Assembly: GCA_050290865.1 (NCBI GenBank) | Contig: JBNKIW010000018.1 | Location: forward strand, 7,621 to 71,620 | Direction: 5' to 3' | Source of the DNA: JARRLC01 sp050290865 | GTDB lineage: Bacteria > Pseudomonadota > Alphaproteobacteria > Rhizobiales > Rhodomicrobiaceae | Length of the DNA stretch: 64,000 bases | Translations under genes and position numbers: made by a program | The notes under the pieces: generated by a model | What the model was told of the DNA's origin: nothing | The model's input: only the letters and a program-made list of their open reading frames with translations | The model's database searches: none | In this document: one piece after another, positions 44,138-52,585 of the stretch | Position numbering within the stretch: the stretch's first letter is position 1 | How the letters are laid out: every line of letters begins with the position of its first letter

Positions 44138-45166
44138 TTAACGGGCTCTTTCATAGGCCTCGACGATGCGGGCAACCAATTCATGACGTACCACGTCGGC
44201 GGCTGTAAATGGAATATGTGCTATTCCCTTTACGTTTTCCAAAATTGTTATCGCTTCCCTAAGCCCCGAAGCCTGGCCCGGCGGCAGGTCGACCTGCGAC
44301 GGATCGCCCGTTACCACCATTTTGCTGCCCTCGCCGAGGCGCGTCAAAAACATTTTCATCTGCATCGACGTGCAGTTCTGCGCCTCGTCGAGAATGACCG
44401 TCGCGTGGCTGAGGGTGCGCCCGCGCATGAAGGCCAGGGGCGCGATCTCGATCATGCCGGTTTCCAGGCCGCGCTCGACCTTCTCCGGCGGCAGGACGTC
44501 GTACAGCGCGTCATAGAGCGGGCGCAGATAGGGGTCCACCTTCTCGCGCATGTCGCCGGGCAGGAAACCGAGACGCTCGCCCGCCTCGACCGCTGGGCGC
44601 GAAAGGATGAGGCGCTCGGTCTCGCCGCGCTCAAGCCTGCCGGCTGCATGAGCCACGGCGAGATAGGTCTTGCCCGTTCCCGCCGGTCCCGTGGCGAAGA
44701 TGAGCTCTTTACTCTGCAGCGCCTCGATATAACGCGTCTGCATCGGCGTGCGTGCCGAAACGAGACGTTTGCGTGTGCGCAGTTGCCCGACGTCGCGCCC
44801 TTCGGCGTCCCGAGCCTGTTGCAGCTTCACTCCGGCCCGCGCGTGCCGGATGCCCCCGTCGATATCCCCGGCCCCGATGCTGTGCCCCTTTCGCAGCCGG
44901 TCGTACAGCTCCTGCAGCACCTCGCGCGCAAGAGCACAATCGCTCTCCGCGCCCTCGATGAGGATGACATTGCCATGGACAACGGCCTGCACGCCGAGTT
45001 TTTCTTCGAGGAGGGAAAGGTGTGAATCGAACTCTCCGAGAAGATCGGCCAGAAGCCGGTTATCGTCGAAGCGAAGCTCCGTGTGAGCGGCGGGCGTCTC
45101 TACCACGCGGGATTTTGCTCCACCTTTAGCAGATTGGGATGCGTGTCCACGTGTCTGCGGCAACAA
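44138..45166 (-). CDS. phoH: PhoH-family ATPase
   Basis: A 342-residue protein with an N-terminal KH-like region and the PhoH P-loop domain: FATGPAGTGKTYLAVAHAA (Walker A), ILDEAQNCTSMQMKMFLTRLGEGSKMVVTGD (Walker B and following). It is an RNA-associated ATPase that regularly neighbours ybeY. The start appears to be TTG at 45166, preceded by GAGAGGA; the conserved region begins later (RFDDNRLL), so GTG at 45106 is possible. Confidence 0.92.
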   Translation of the reverse strand: MLPQTRGHASQSAKGGAKSRVVETPAAHTELRFDDNRLLADLLGEFDSHLSLLEEKLGVQAVVHGNVILIEGAESDCALAREVLQELYDRLRKGHSIGAGDIDGGIRHARAGVKLQQARDAEGRDVGQLRTRKRLVSARTPMQTRYIEALQSKELIFATGPAGTGKTYLAVAHAAGRLERGETERLILSRPAVEAGERLGFLPGDMREKVDPYLRPLYDALYDVLPPEKVERGLETGMIEIAPLAFMRGRTLSHATVILDEAQNCTSMQMKMFLTRLGEGSKMVVTGDPSQVDLPPGQASGLREAITILENVKGIAHIPFTAADVVRHELVARIVEAYERAR

Positions 45167-45247
45167 TCCTCTCCACTGATTACGTTGGAAGAATCACTAA
45201 AAACACAAGCTCTTGACAGCCGCGCCGTGGCGGCGTCCTTCTCAATA

Positions 45248-46594
45248 TCAGATTCGAACCGGCTCAATTATGACACCGCTCAGGCTGTTCGGGCCAGCCC
45301 CGGTGATGCGTACGTTGACGATGCGCCCGATCAAATCGTCGCGGCCATCAACATGGACCGCCTGTAGATAGGGCGACCGCCCGGCAATTTGGCCCGTTCT
45401 GCGCCCCCTTTTTTCCAGGAGCACGGTTAATTCGTGTCCCTTTTGGGCGACGTTGAAGGCGGCCTGCTGTTCGTTCAACAGATCCTGCAAGATATTCAAT
45501 CGCTGTGACTTTTCGGCATCGGCAACCTGGTCCGCCATGGTGGCGGCGGGGGTGCCGGGGCGGGCGCTGTATTTGAAGGAATAGGCCTGGGCGAAGTTGA
45601 CGCGACGCACCATGTCCAGCGTCGCCTCGAATTCGCCGGCCGTCTCGCCAGGAAAACCCACGATGATATCGGTCGAGAGGGCCATTTCGGGACGCGCCTC
45701 GCGGATCCGCTCCACGAGCGTAAGATAGTCCGCCGCGGTGTGTCTCCGGTTCATGGCGGCGAGAATACGGTCCGCGCCCGCCTGGAACGGAAGGTGCAGA
45801 TAGGGCATCAGCGCGGGGATGTCGCGGTGAGCGGCGATGAGGTCGTCGGTCATATCCGCCGGATGGCTCGTGGTGTAGCGCACGCGGTCCAGCCCCGGAA
45901 CGGCGGCGACCGCCTCCAGCAGACGCGCCAGGCTCCAGACCCGCCCGTCCGGCCCCTCGCCCCGATAGGCATTCACATTCTGCCCGAGCAGCGTCACCTC
46001 GCGAACGCCGAAACCGGCGAGCCGTTCGGCTTCGGCCAGCACGGCGGCCACGGGGCGCGAGTACTCCGCGCCGCGCGTATAGGGCACCACGCAGAAGGTG
46101 CAGAACCTGTCGCATCCCTCCTGCACGGTGAGGAACGCCGTTGGCGCGCGCTGCGGCTGCCGCGCAGGCAGATGCGCAAACTTGTCCTCCGCCGGGAAGC
46201 CGGTATCGACGATGCGGCTTTCCCCGGCACTGGCGCGGGCGATCAATTCGGGCAGACGGTGATAATTCTGCGGCCCGACGACGAGATCGGCTACAGGAGC
46301 GCGGGCGATAAGCTCGGCGCCCTCGGCCTGCGCCACGCATCCGGCGACGGCGATCCTGAGGTCCGCGCCCGCAGCCTGCCGCCTCTCGCGCAGAACGCGC
46401 AGGCGGCCAAGTTCGGAATAGATCTTCTCCGCGGCCTTCTCGCGGATATGGCAGGTGTTGAGGATGATCAGGTCTGCGGCGTCGGCATCGGCCGTCTCGA
46501 CATAGCCGTGCGGCGCCAGGACTTCCGCCATGCGCACGGAGTCGTAGACGTTCATCTGGCAACCGAAGCTTTTTATGTGGACCTTCTTCTGCAC
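45248..46594 (-). CDS. miaB: tRNA-2-methylthio-N6-isopentenyladenosine synthase MiaB
   Basis: A 448-residue radical-SAM methylthiotransferase. The N-terminal domain has SFGCQMNVYDSVRM, with cluster cysteines; the radical-SAM motif is CDRFCTFC; a TRAM domain forms the C-terminus. It modifies A37 of tRNAs that read UNN codons. The SFGCQMN opening and VVPYTRG separate it from RimO. It is upstream of phoH in the same direction. Confidence 0.95.
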   Translation of the reverse strand: MQKKVHIKSFGCQMNVYDSVRMAEVLAPHGYVETADADAADLIILNTCHIREKAAEKIYSELGRLRVLRERRQAAGADLRIAVAGCVAQAEGAELIARAPVADLVVGPQNYHRLPELIARASAGESRIVDTGFPAEDKFAHLPARQPQRAPTAFLTVQEGCDRFCTFCVVPYTRGAEYSRPVAAVLAEAERLAGFGVREVTLLGQNVNAYRGEGPDGRVWSLARLLEAVAAVPGLDRVRYTTSHPADMTDDLIAAHRDIPALMPYLHLPFQAGADRILAAMNRRHTAADYLTLVERIREARPEMALSTDIIVGFPGETAGEFEATLDMVRRVNFAQAYSFKYSARPGTPAATMADQVADAEKSQRLNILQDLLNEQQAAFNVAQKGHELTVLLEKRGRRTGQIAGRSPYLQAVHVDGRDDLIGRIVNVRITGAGPNSLSGVIIEPVRI

Positions 46595-46628
46595 CCTGTC
46601 CGCGCCGCGTCGCGTTGATCCGTGTCGT

Positions 46629-47423
46629 TTATTGCGCCGTTCGCGGCCGCGCCGTCAAGAGTTGCGAGAAACTCAGCCTGACATTCGCGTATGCATGCCG
46701 CGCGAGTTCCTTGCGCCCGCCCGCCGCGGCCATCGACACCGGCTCGCCGAGCCGGACATGCACATCGAGCGGCCCGCCCTTCAGCACCCCCCAGGCGTGG
46801 CCGAGCATGTCCATGTCGCCGTACCACGCGATCGACGGGCGCTGCTGGCGGTTCATCGGCAGGCCGTGAACATGCGTGTAGACGATGGCCACCGGCTGCA
46901 GGACACGGCCGTCGTCGCTCTCTTCCTTGGGTTCGACAGCCGCAAACAGCGAACTCTTGAACGGCAGAACCTGATTGCCGTCGCTGGAGGTGCCTTCCGC
47001 GAACAGCAGCACGCGCTCGCGATCATCAAGGCGCGTCATGATCTCGTCGGCCGACCGCGCCACCGCCGCGCGCCGCGTGCGGTCCACGAACACGGTACGC
47101 TGGAGTTTAGCCAACGTAGCGATGAACGGCCAGCTCGCCACCTCTTTCTTGGCCACGAAGCTCAGCGGCATGACCGCGCTCAATACGGGGATATCCAGCC
47201 AGGAGATGTGATTGGAGACGAGCAGCACCGGTCCCTTGACCGGCTTCTCGCCGCTGACATGGATACGCACACCCAGGAGACGGCACACGAGCCGGTGGTA
47301 CCAGTGCGGCAGATACCGGCGCACAGGCAGGCGCCCGACGACGAACAAAGCCTGCACCGGGATGAGCGGTACTGTAAGCAACATGAACAAAACTAAGATA
47401 GCGCTTGCACGCACAACGCCCAT
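46629..47423 (-). CDS. plsC: 1-acyl-sn-glycerol-3-phosphate acyltransferase
   Basis: A 264-residue membrane acyltransferase with an N-terminal TM helix (ILVLFMLLTVPLIPVQALFVV), catalytic H-x4-D (NHISWLD), FVDRTRR and the substrate motif FAEGTSSDG. It makes phosphatidic acid in the inner membrane. It is first in the plsC-miaB-phoH-ybeY block and is divergent from the oxidase cluster. Confidence 0.93.
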   Translation of the reverse strand: MGVVRASAILVLFMLLTVPLIPVQALFVVGRLPVRRYLPHWYHRLVCRLLGVRIHVSGEKPVKGPVLLVSNHISWLDIPVLSAVMPLSFVAKKEVASWPFIATLAKLQRTVFVDRTRRAAVARSADEIMTRLDDRERVLLFAEGTSSDGNQVLPFKSSLFAAVEPKEESDDGRVLQPVAIVYTHVHGLPMNRQQRPSIAWYGDMDMLGHAWGVLKGGPLDVHVRLGEPVSMAAAGGRKELARHAYANVRLSFSQLLTARPRTAQ

Positions 47424-47580
47424 TCCGGTTTTCCTGTCTGACTTCGCCGACCATTTCGCGCTGCAAAGTAACGCGATCCCGCGTCTTCGCCAAGGCCTGC
47501 CGACCGCGCTCCGGTTGCAGATCGTTCAACGCGACCCGTTGGCGCACAGGGCGGGGCATATTGTCGCATCATCTTTGCTT

Positions 47581-47594
47581 TTGATATAGATCAA
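47581..47594. promoter_or_regulatory. FNR/FixK-type box upstream of the oxidase cluster
   Basis: TTGAT-ATAG-ATCAA is a perfect FNR/Anr/FixK palindrome in the 270-base region between plsC and coxC. It is centred about 106 bases before the coxC ATG. A transcription start 41.5 bases downstream would fall near 47629, leaving a leader of about 65 bases. This placement would fit activation of the oxidase at low oxygen, although repression or control of plsC cannot be excluded. Confidence 0.7.
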
Positions 47595-47693
47595 GATACC
47601 CATCAAGTGGGCAGGCGAGAATTCTCGCAATGGGCACGAGCTTCGATAGCCTAAAAAAATAAGATTTGGGTGGAGACGCTAGGGAGGACGACA

Positions 47694-48494
47694 ATGCAGC
47701 AACCGCAAGCGGCGGTGCATGCTGAGCATGCCTTGCACGCCGAGCATCAGCATCACTGGGAAACGAGTTGGGGACCGATGGCAGCCGCGTTCGGTGCCTT
47801 GTTCCTGGTTCCCTTGACCTTCAGCGCGTATTTCGTCTACGAATCGGCGCTTCTCGCCATCGTCTTCGCGGGCATCGGCGTGCCGCTCACGCTCGCGGGC
47901 ATCGCCCGATGGGTCTATGAAGGCGCCACGATCCCTGCGGTCAAGCCGAACATCTCGCCGCTTGGCATCGGTGTGTTCATTGCTGGCGAAGTCCTGATCT
48001 TCCTCGGCCTCTTCGTTTCCTACTGGTCGATGCGGATCTCGTCCGGGATGGCCGGAGAGGTCTGGCCGCCCGCGGGCACGCCGCACATCAATCTCGTTCT
48101 GCCGCTCATCATGACGGCGATCCTGGTCGCGTCGAGTCTCACCTACCACTATGGCGAAGTGCAGTTCGAGCACGGCAAAAAAGGCAGCTTCGCGCTATGG
48201 CTCATCATTTCCTTCGTGCTGGCCTCGGCGTTCCTCGCCTGCACGGGGTATGAGTACGTCCATCTGCACCACGCGGGCTTCACCCCGGCGACGAACTCCT
48301 TCTCGTTCGCCTTCTACTCGCTCACGGGCTTCCACGGCTCGCACGTTCTGGTCGGCATGGTCAGCTTCCTCGTGATCCTCATCGCGCTGGCGGCGTCCAA
48401 GGTCAGCCCGATGCTGGTGAAGGTGGCGGGTATCTACTGGCACTTTGTCGACGTCGTCTGGTTCTTCGTCGCATCCCAGGTTTACTACTGGTAA
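47694..48494 (+). CDS. coxC: Cytochrome c oxidase subunit III
   Basis: A 266-residue membrane protein with seven predicted TM helices. It has conserved GEVLIFLGLFVSYWSMRIS, SFAFYSLTGFHGSHVLVGM and the C-terminal YWHFVDVVWFFV, typical of subunit III. The N-terminus is His/Ala-rich (HAEHALHAEHQHH). AGGGAGG lies before the ATG at 47694. It is first in the cluster, which is unusual because subunit III normally follows I and II. Confidence 0.92.
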   Translation: MQQPQAAVHAEHALHAEHQHHWETSWGPMAAAFGALFLVPLTFSAYFVYESALLAIVFAGIGVPLTLAGIARWVYEGATIPAVKPNISPLGIGVFIAGEVLIFLGLFVSYWSMRISSGMAGEVWPPAGTPHINLVLPLIMTAILVASSLTYHYGEVQFEHGKKGSFALWLIISFVLASAFLACTGYEYVHLHHAGFTPATNSFSFAFYSLTGFHGSHVLVGMVSFLVILIALAASKVSPMLVKVAGIYWHFVDVVWFFVASQVYYW

Positions 48495-48515
48495 TCGAAC
48501 GCGGGAGCGACGGTG

Positions 48516-49382
48516 ATGCGTGCGTGGTGGCAGAGTCTGCTCGGAGCCATAAGCCTGATTGCCGGGGTCGGGATTCTTGCGCCCGCCGAGGCACAGTCGC
48601 AATATTTCAGACGCCCCGTGTCGTCCGTCAATCCCAACATCATGCAGATCGACGAGCAGGCGCATCTCGGCGAGAAGATCTCGCCCGCCGCACGGCTCAT
48701 CGATCACACGGGACGCGCCTTCACCTGGGGTGACCTGCTGGGCAAGCCTGTCATCCTGGTGATGTCCTATTACACCTGCGACGGAAGCTGCTCGATCATC
48801 AATCAGGCGCTGGCTGATCTCTTGAAGGATGTGAAAGCCGTTCGTCCCGGCGAAGACTTCCGCATTTTGACGCTCTCCTTCGACCGTCGCGATACGCTGG
48901 CCACGACCGATGCGTTCCGGGAGCAGATGACCCTGACGAAAGCGGAGAAGGACGCCTGGACCTTTGCCAAGTTCGCCGACGAGGCAGAGCTGAAAGCCGA
49001 AACCGAGCGTATCGGCTTCAAGTTCTTCTGGTCGCCGGAGGATCAGATTTTCCTCCACCCTGGCGCTTTCCTCTTTTTCTCGCCCGAAGGGCGCCTGGTC
49101 CGCGTCCTTTACCACCAGCAGGTCGACGGGCGTGACGTGGAGCTTGCCGTTCTCGATGCCAAGCAGGGGCAGTTTCGCCCCAGTGAGATCATCAATCTCG
49201 CGCTGAGCGTCTGCTACAGTTACAGCTATAAGGACGGCAAGTATCGCTTAAGCATTCCTATTATCGTTGGTGTTGGAGCACTTCTTATCGGGCTGACAAT
49301 TTTGGGAGGCTCCATCCTCGGTTATAGAATGAAACGAAGAAAACTTTTGGTAGCGGATGGAAACCATGAGGAAATGGCTTAA
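48516..49382 (+). CDS. SCO1/SenC-like copper chaperone
   Basis: A 288-residue protein with a signal peptide (to about PAEAQ), a thioredoxin-like domain with copper ligands C-x3-C (YYTCDGSCS) and the downstream His (FLHPGAF), and a C-terminal TM helix (IPIIVGVGALLIGLTILGGSI) that is not common in short Sco proteins. It delivers copper to the CuA site of subunit II, whose gene follows and overlaps. ATG at 48516 has GGAG upstream. Confidence 0.9.
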   Translation: MRAWWQSLLGAISLIAGVGILAPAEAQSQYFRRPVSSVNPNIMQIDEQAHLGEKISPAARLIDHTGRAFTWGDLLGKPVILVMSYYTCDGSCSIINQALADLLKDVKAVRPGEDFRILTLSFDRRDTLATTDAFREQMTLTKAEKDAWTFAKFADEAELKAETERIGFKFFWSPEDQIFLHPGAFLFFSPEGRLVRVLYHQQVDGRDVELAVLDAKQGQFRPSEIINLALSVCYSYSYKDGKYRLSIPIIVGVGALLIGLTILGGSILGYRMKRRKLLVADGNHEEMA

Positions 49383-50112
49383 ACTCTCTCTCGGCTGCAT
49401 GATGTTGCCGCTCACCAGTTCGGCCGTGTGGGCGACGGCGCAAGTGGGTAAGATCAGCAGCCCCACGCATGCCTGGAACGAAACCTGGAACGAGGTGCTC
49501 TGGGATTTGTGGATCATCGGCGGCATCTTCGCCGTGGTGGCCATCTATCTGCTCATCAAGTACCGCGCCAAATCCCCGGATGCCGTGGGCACCGCGAAGC
49601 CGCTTTCGCTGGGGCTGGCGCTGGCCTGGGTGCTGGTCCCATCCGCGCTGTTCATGGCCGACGACTTCCTGCTCGCGGCCAAGGGCTGGTCGCTGTGGAA
49701 CATCCAGCGCCGCGTTCCCGCCGGAGCCATGGAGATCAAGGTCACCGGCAATCAGTGGTTCTTCGAATACGACTACGGCAACGGCTACACCGATACCGAA
49801 CTGACCGTGCCCGTCGGCAAGCCGATATTGCTGCGCATGACCTCCAACGACGTCATCCATTCCTTCGGCCTGACCGAATTCCGGCTGAAGGAAGACCTCA
49901 TGCCGGGCCGCATCACGCATCTGTGGTTCGTCGCGGACAAGCCGATGGAGACGAAGGTGGTGTGCGTCGAGTTCTGCGGCAACTCCCATGCGGAGATGTT
50001 CAACGTGGTCCGCGCGCTGCCGCAGGCGGAATTCGACACCTGGATGAAAAAGAACCTCGAAGAAGAGAAGGCTGAGCTTAGCCAGCCCGCAAATAACCGG
50101 GCTATCCGTTGA
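49366..50112 (+). CDS. coxB: Cytochrome c oxidase subunit II
   Basis: A 248-residue protein with a signal peptide, two TM helices and a cupredoxin domain. The CuA ligands are complete: His in DVIHSFG and CVEFCGNSHAEM (C-x3-C-x3-H-x2-M). The aromatic electron-entry segment GNQWFFEYDY is present. No fused heme c domain is seen. The start at 49366 or 49357 overlaps the Sco gene, so translation is coupled. Confidence 0.94.
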   Translation: MRKWLKLSLGCMMLPLTSSAVWATAQVGKISSPTHAWNETWNEVLWDLWIIGGIFAVVAIYLLIKYRAKSPDAVGTAKPLSLGLALAWVLVPSALFMADDFLLAAKGWSLWNIQRRVPAGAMEIKVTGNQWFFEYDYGNGYTDTELTVPVGKPILLRMTSNDVIHSFGLTEFRLKEDLMPGRITHLWFVADKPMETKVVCVEFCGNSHAEMFNVVRALPQAEFDTWMKKNLEEEKAELSQPANNRAIR

Positions 50113-50133
50113 GCCAGAGGGGAGAGGAATCAC

Positions 50134-51795
50134 ATGGCTACTGTTGCTGATTACCCGCATGCCGGTTCCGGGGGCGGCTTCTGGACCACGGTCAAGGAAT
50201 GGGTCTTCACCACCGATCATAAGAGGATCGGTATTCTCTACCTGATTGGCTCCCTCGCGGCCTTCGCCGTCGCCGGGCTCATGGCCATCGGCATCCGCCT
50301 CGAACAGATGGCGCCGGGCGAATCCGGTCTCATCAACTACTTCGTCGGCGATTTCGCCTTCGATATTCCGACCGGAACCGCCTACAACGCCGCGCTCTAC
50401 TTCCACGGGGCGGCGATGATCCTGGCGTTCCTCATTCCGGGCCTCACCGGCTTCGCCGCCAATTTTCTGGTCCCCCTCATGATCGGCGCGCCGGACGTGG
50501 CATTCCCACGCATCAACGCGCTCTCGCTGTGGCTGTTCTGGGCGGGCATCGTCGTCGCCCTGCTGACCTTCGTCATCCCCGACAAGCCCGACATCATGTG
50601 GACCGGCTATCCGCCATACTCGATCAAGACGTCAGCCAACACTGCATTCTACGTGTTTACGGTGCACCTTATCGGCTTCTCCTCGATCCTGGGTGCGGTG
50701 AACTTCCTTGTCACCATCATGTTCATGCGCGCGCCGGGCATGGGCTGGAACCAGATGAACATGTTCGTGTGGACCACCTTCGCTGCGTTCATCATCCAGA
50801 TCGTCTTCGTGCCGGTCCTGGCCGCGGCGGTCACGCTTCTGCTGCTCGATAAATATGTCGGGACGGGCTTCTTCGACCCGTCGCGCGGCGGCGACGTGCT
50901 GCTGTACCAAAACCTGTTCTGGTTCTATTCCCACCCGGCGGTGTACGTCATCTTCCTGCCTGCCGTCGGGCTGCTTTACGACATCATCGCCACCCAGGCC
51001 AAGAACCACATCTTCAACTACAAGGCGGCCGTCTATGGCGGCATCATCGGTATCCTGGTCATCACGGGCGAAGTGTGGGTCCACCACCTGTACATCGCTG
51101 GCATGCCGGACTGGATCCGCGTCGGCATGATGGTGACCACGCTGTTGATCTCGGTGCCGGTGGGCCTCATGCTTATCTCGCTCTGGGGCACGCTGTACCA
51201 GGGTGCGATCACCTATAACGTGTCGATGTGGTACGCGGTGGCGTGCCTGTTCCTGATCCTGCTCGGCGGGCTCACCGGCATTCCGCTGGCGGTGACGTCG
51301 CTCACCGTGCATCTGTCGGAAACCAGCTTCGTGCACGCCCACTTCCACTTCATCATGGGCCTGATGGCGACGTTCGCCGTGTTTGCCACGATCTACCACT
51401 GGTTCCCGAAGATGACGGGACGCTCGGCGGACAGCATGATCGGCAAGGTCGCGTTCGCAATCCAGATCGTGGGGACGCAGCTGACCTTCTGGCCGCTGTT
51501 CATTATCGGCGTGCAGGGCATGCCGCGGCGCTACTGGGATTACTCCATGCATCCCGAGTACACGCCCTACCATCAGGTTGCCACCGTCGGAGCCTTCCTC
51601 ATCGGGGCGGGCGTGACGCTGATGCTGATCGGCTGGATCTGGTCGGCGTTCCGGGGACCGCGGACCGGCAGCAATCCCTGGGGATCGAAGTCCCTGGAAT
51701 GGACGCATACCGAAGTCATCCCCGGTCCCGGCAATTTCCCGAAGCCGGTTACGGTTGACGCCAACTGGACGCCGTACGATTACAACGGCCATTGA
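50134..51795 (+). CDS. coxA: Cytochrome c oxidase subunit I, A2 type
   Basis: A 553-residue protein with twelve TM helices and all metal ligands: low-spin heme His in LYFHGAAM, CuB ligands His267 and His317/His318 (WVHHLYIAG), and heme ligands in HAHFHF (His403, His405). The segment YSHPAVY replaces the GHPEVY of A1 enzymes, so the D-channel glutamate is absent and the Tyr-Ser pair of A2 enzymes is present. It reduces O2 and pumps protons at the inner membrane. Confidence 0.95.
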   Translation: MATVADYPHAGSGGGFWTTVKEWVFTTDHKRIGILYLIGSLAAFAVAGLMAIGIRLEQMAPGESGLINYFVGDFAFDIPTGTAYNAALYFHGAAMILAFLIPGLTGFAANFLVPLMIGAPDVAFPRINALSLWLFWAGIVVALLTFVIPDKPDIMWTGYPPYSIKTSANTAFYVFTVHLIGFSSILGAVNFLVTIMFMRAPGMGWNQMNMFVWTTFAAFIIQIVFVPVLAAAVTLLLLDKYVGTGFFDPSRGGDVLLYQNLFWFYSHPAVYVIFLPAVGLLYDIIATQAKNHIFNYKAAVYGGIIGILVITGEVWVHHLYIAGMPDWIRVGMMVTTLLISVPVGLMLISLWGTLYQGAITYNVSMWYAVACLFLILLGGLTGIPLAVTSLTVHLSETSFVHAHFHFIMGLMATFAVFATIYHWFPKMTGRSADSMIGKVAFAIQIVGTQLTFWPLFIIGVQGMPRRYWDYSMHPEYTPYHQVATVGAFLIGAGVTLMLIGWIWSAFRGPRTGSNPWGSKSLEWTHTEVIPGPGNFPKPVTVDANWTPYDYNGH

Positions 51796-51861
51796 CAGCC
51801 ATTGACAAACTCCCGCTGGCCCGGCATCGCTGGGCCAGCTTGGCATTAGGGGATGAGCATC

Positions 51862-51990
51862 ATGGTAAAGCCGGCCAACGGCGCGCCGCAGAAACCGCGG
51901 CGGTTCTGGATTCTGCTCCTTGGGCTGCTCGCGCTGGCGCTGTTCATGTATGTCAGTATCATCTACAAGATCATTCACTTCGGACCATAA
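51862..51990 (+). CDS. Small single-TM protein of the oxidase cluster
   Basis: A 42-residue protein: basic N-terminus (MVKPANGAPQKPRRF) followed by one TM helix (WILLLGLLALALFMYVSIIY) and a short KIIHFGP tail. AGGGGA lies eight bases before the ATG at 51862; an ATG at 51853 in the same frame is an alternative. It sits 66 bases after coxA. Small single-TM subunits or assembly factors are usual for aa3 oxidases. Confidence 0.7.
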   Translation: MVKPANGAPQKPRRFWILLLGLLALALFMYVSIIYKIIHFGP

Positions 51991-52134
51991 GACACGAACA
52001 TGACGATCGGGCCGGCCAGTACTTCCGTTCATCCTGGCCCGGCACTCAGGCGGCCGTGACGAAGAAACGCGATCCGCCCTCAGTTTCCCGCAGACCAGTT
52101 GTTCCGGTTCACCCCCTGCCCTCAGAGCCAAGAC

Positions 52135-52566
52135 ATGATCGCCCTCAAAGACCTGCCGCACATCCTCGCCGTGATCAACCTGGCCACGCTCGCCGCCCTC
52201 GCCACCGGCCTTTATTTCATCCGTCAGGGCGACCGCGGCCGGCATCGCGCGTCGATGATCACCGCCAGCGTTTTCGGGGCCGCGTTCCTGGCCATCTATC
52301 TGGTCTATCATTTCGGCGCGGGACTGGCGAAATTCGGCGGCTACGGGGTCATCCGGCCGGTCTATTTCACGCTGCTCATCATCCACATCCTGGCGGCCGT
52401 CGTCTCGACGCCACTCGTGCCGCTCGCCCTCTATCGCGGCTGGACGGGGGCCATCGCACAGCACCGCCGCATTGCCAAATGGGCCTGGGGCATCTGGTTT
52501 TTCGTCGCCGCCTCGGGGCTCGTGGTGTACGTCATGGCCATCCACCTTTACCCCTATCAAGCCTGA
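52135..52566 (+). CDS. DUF420 membrane protein
   Basis: A 143-residue protein with four TM helices and conserved histidines (LPHILAVINL, YLVYHF, LLIIHILAAV, QHRRIAKWAW), fitting DUF420, a family frequently encoded beside cytochrome oxidases and related to CtaM-type assembly factors. Its exact role is unknown; a part in oxidase maturation or heme/copper handling is inferred from position. Confidence 0.85.
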   Translation: MIALKDLPHILAVINLATLAALATGLYFIRQGDRGRHRASMITASVFGAAFLAIYLVYHFGAGLAKFGGYGVIRPVYFTLLIIHILAAVVSTPLVPLALYRGWTGAIAQHRRIAKWAWGIWFFVAASGLVVYVMAIHLYPYQA

Positions 52567-52585
52567 TGAGGCCGGAGCAGCAGCC

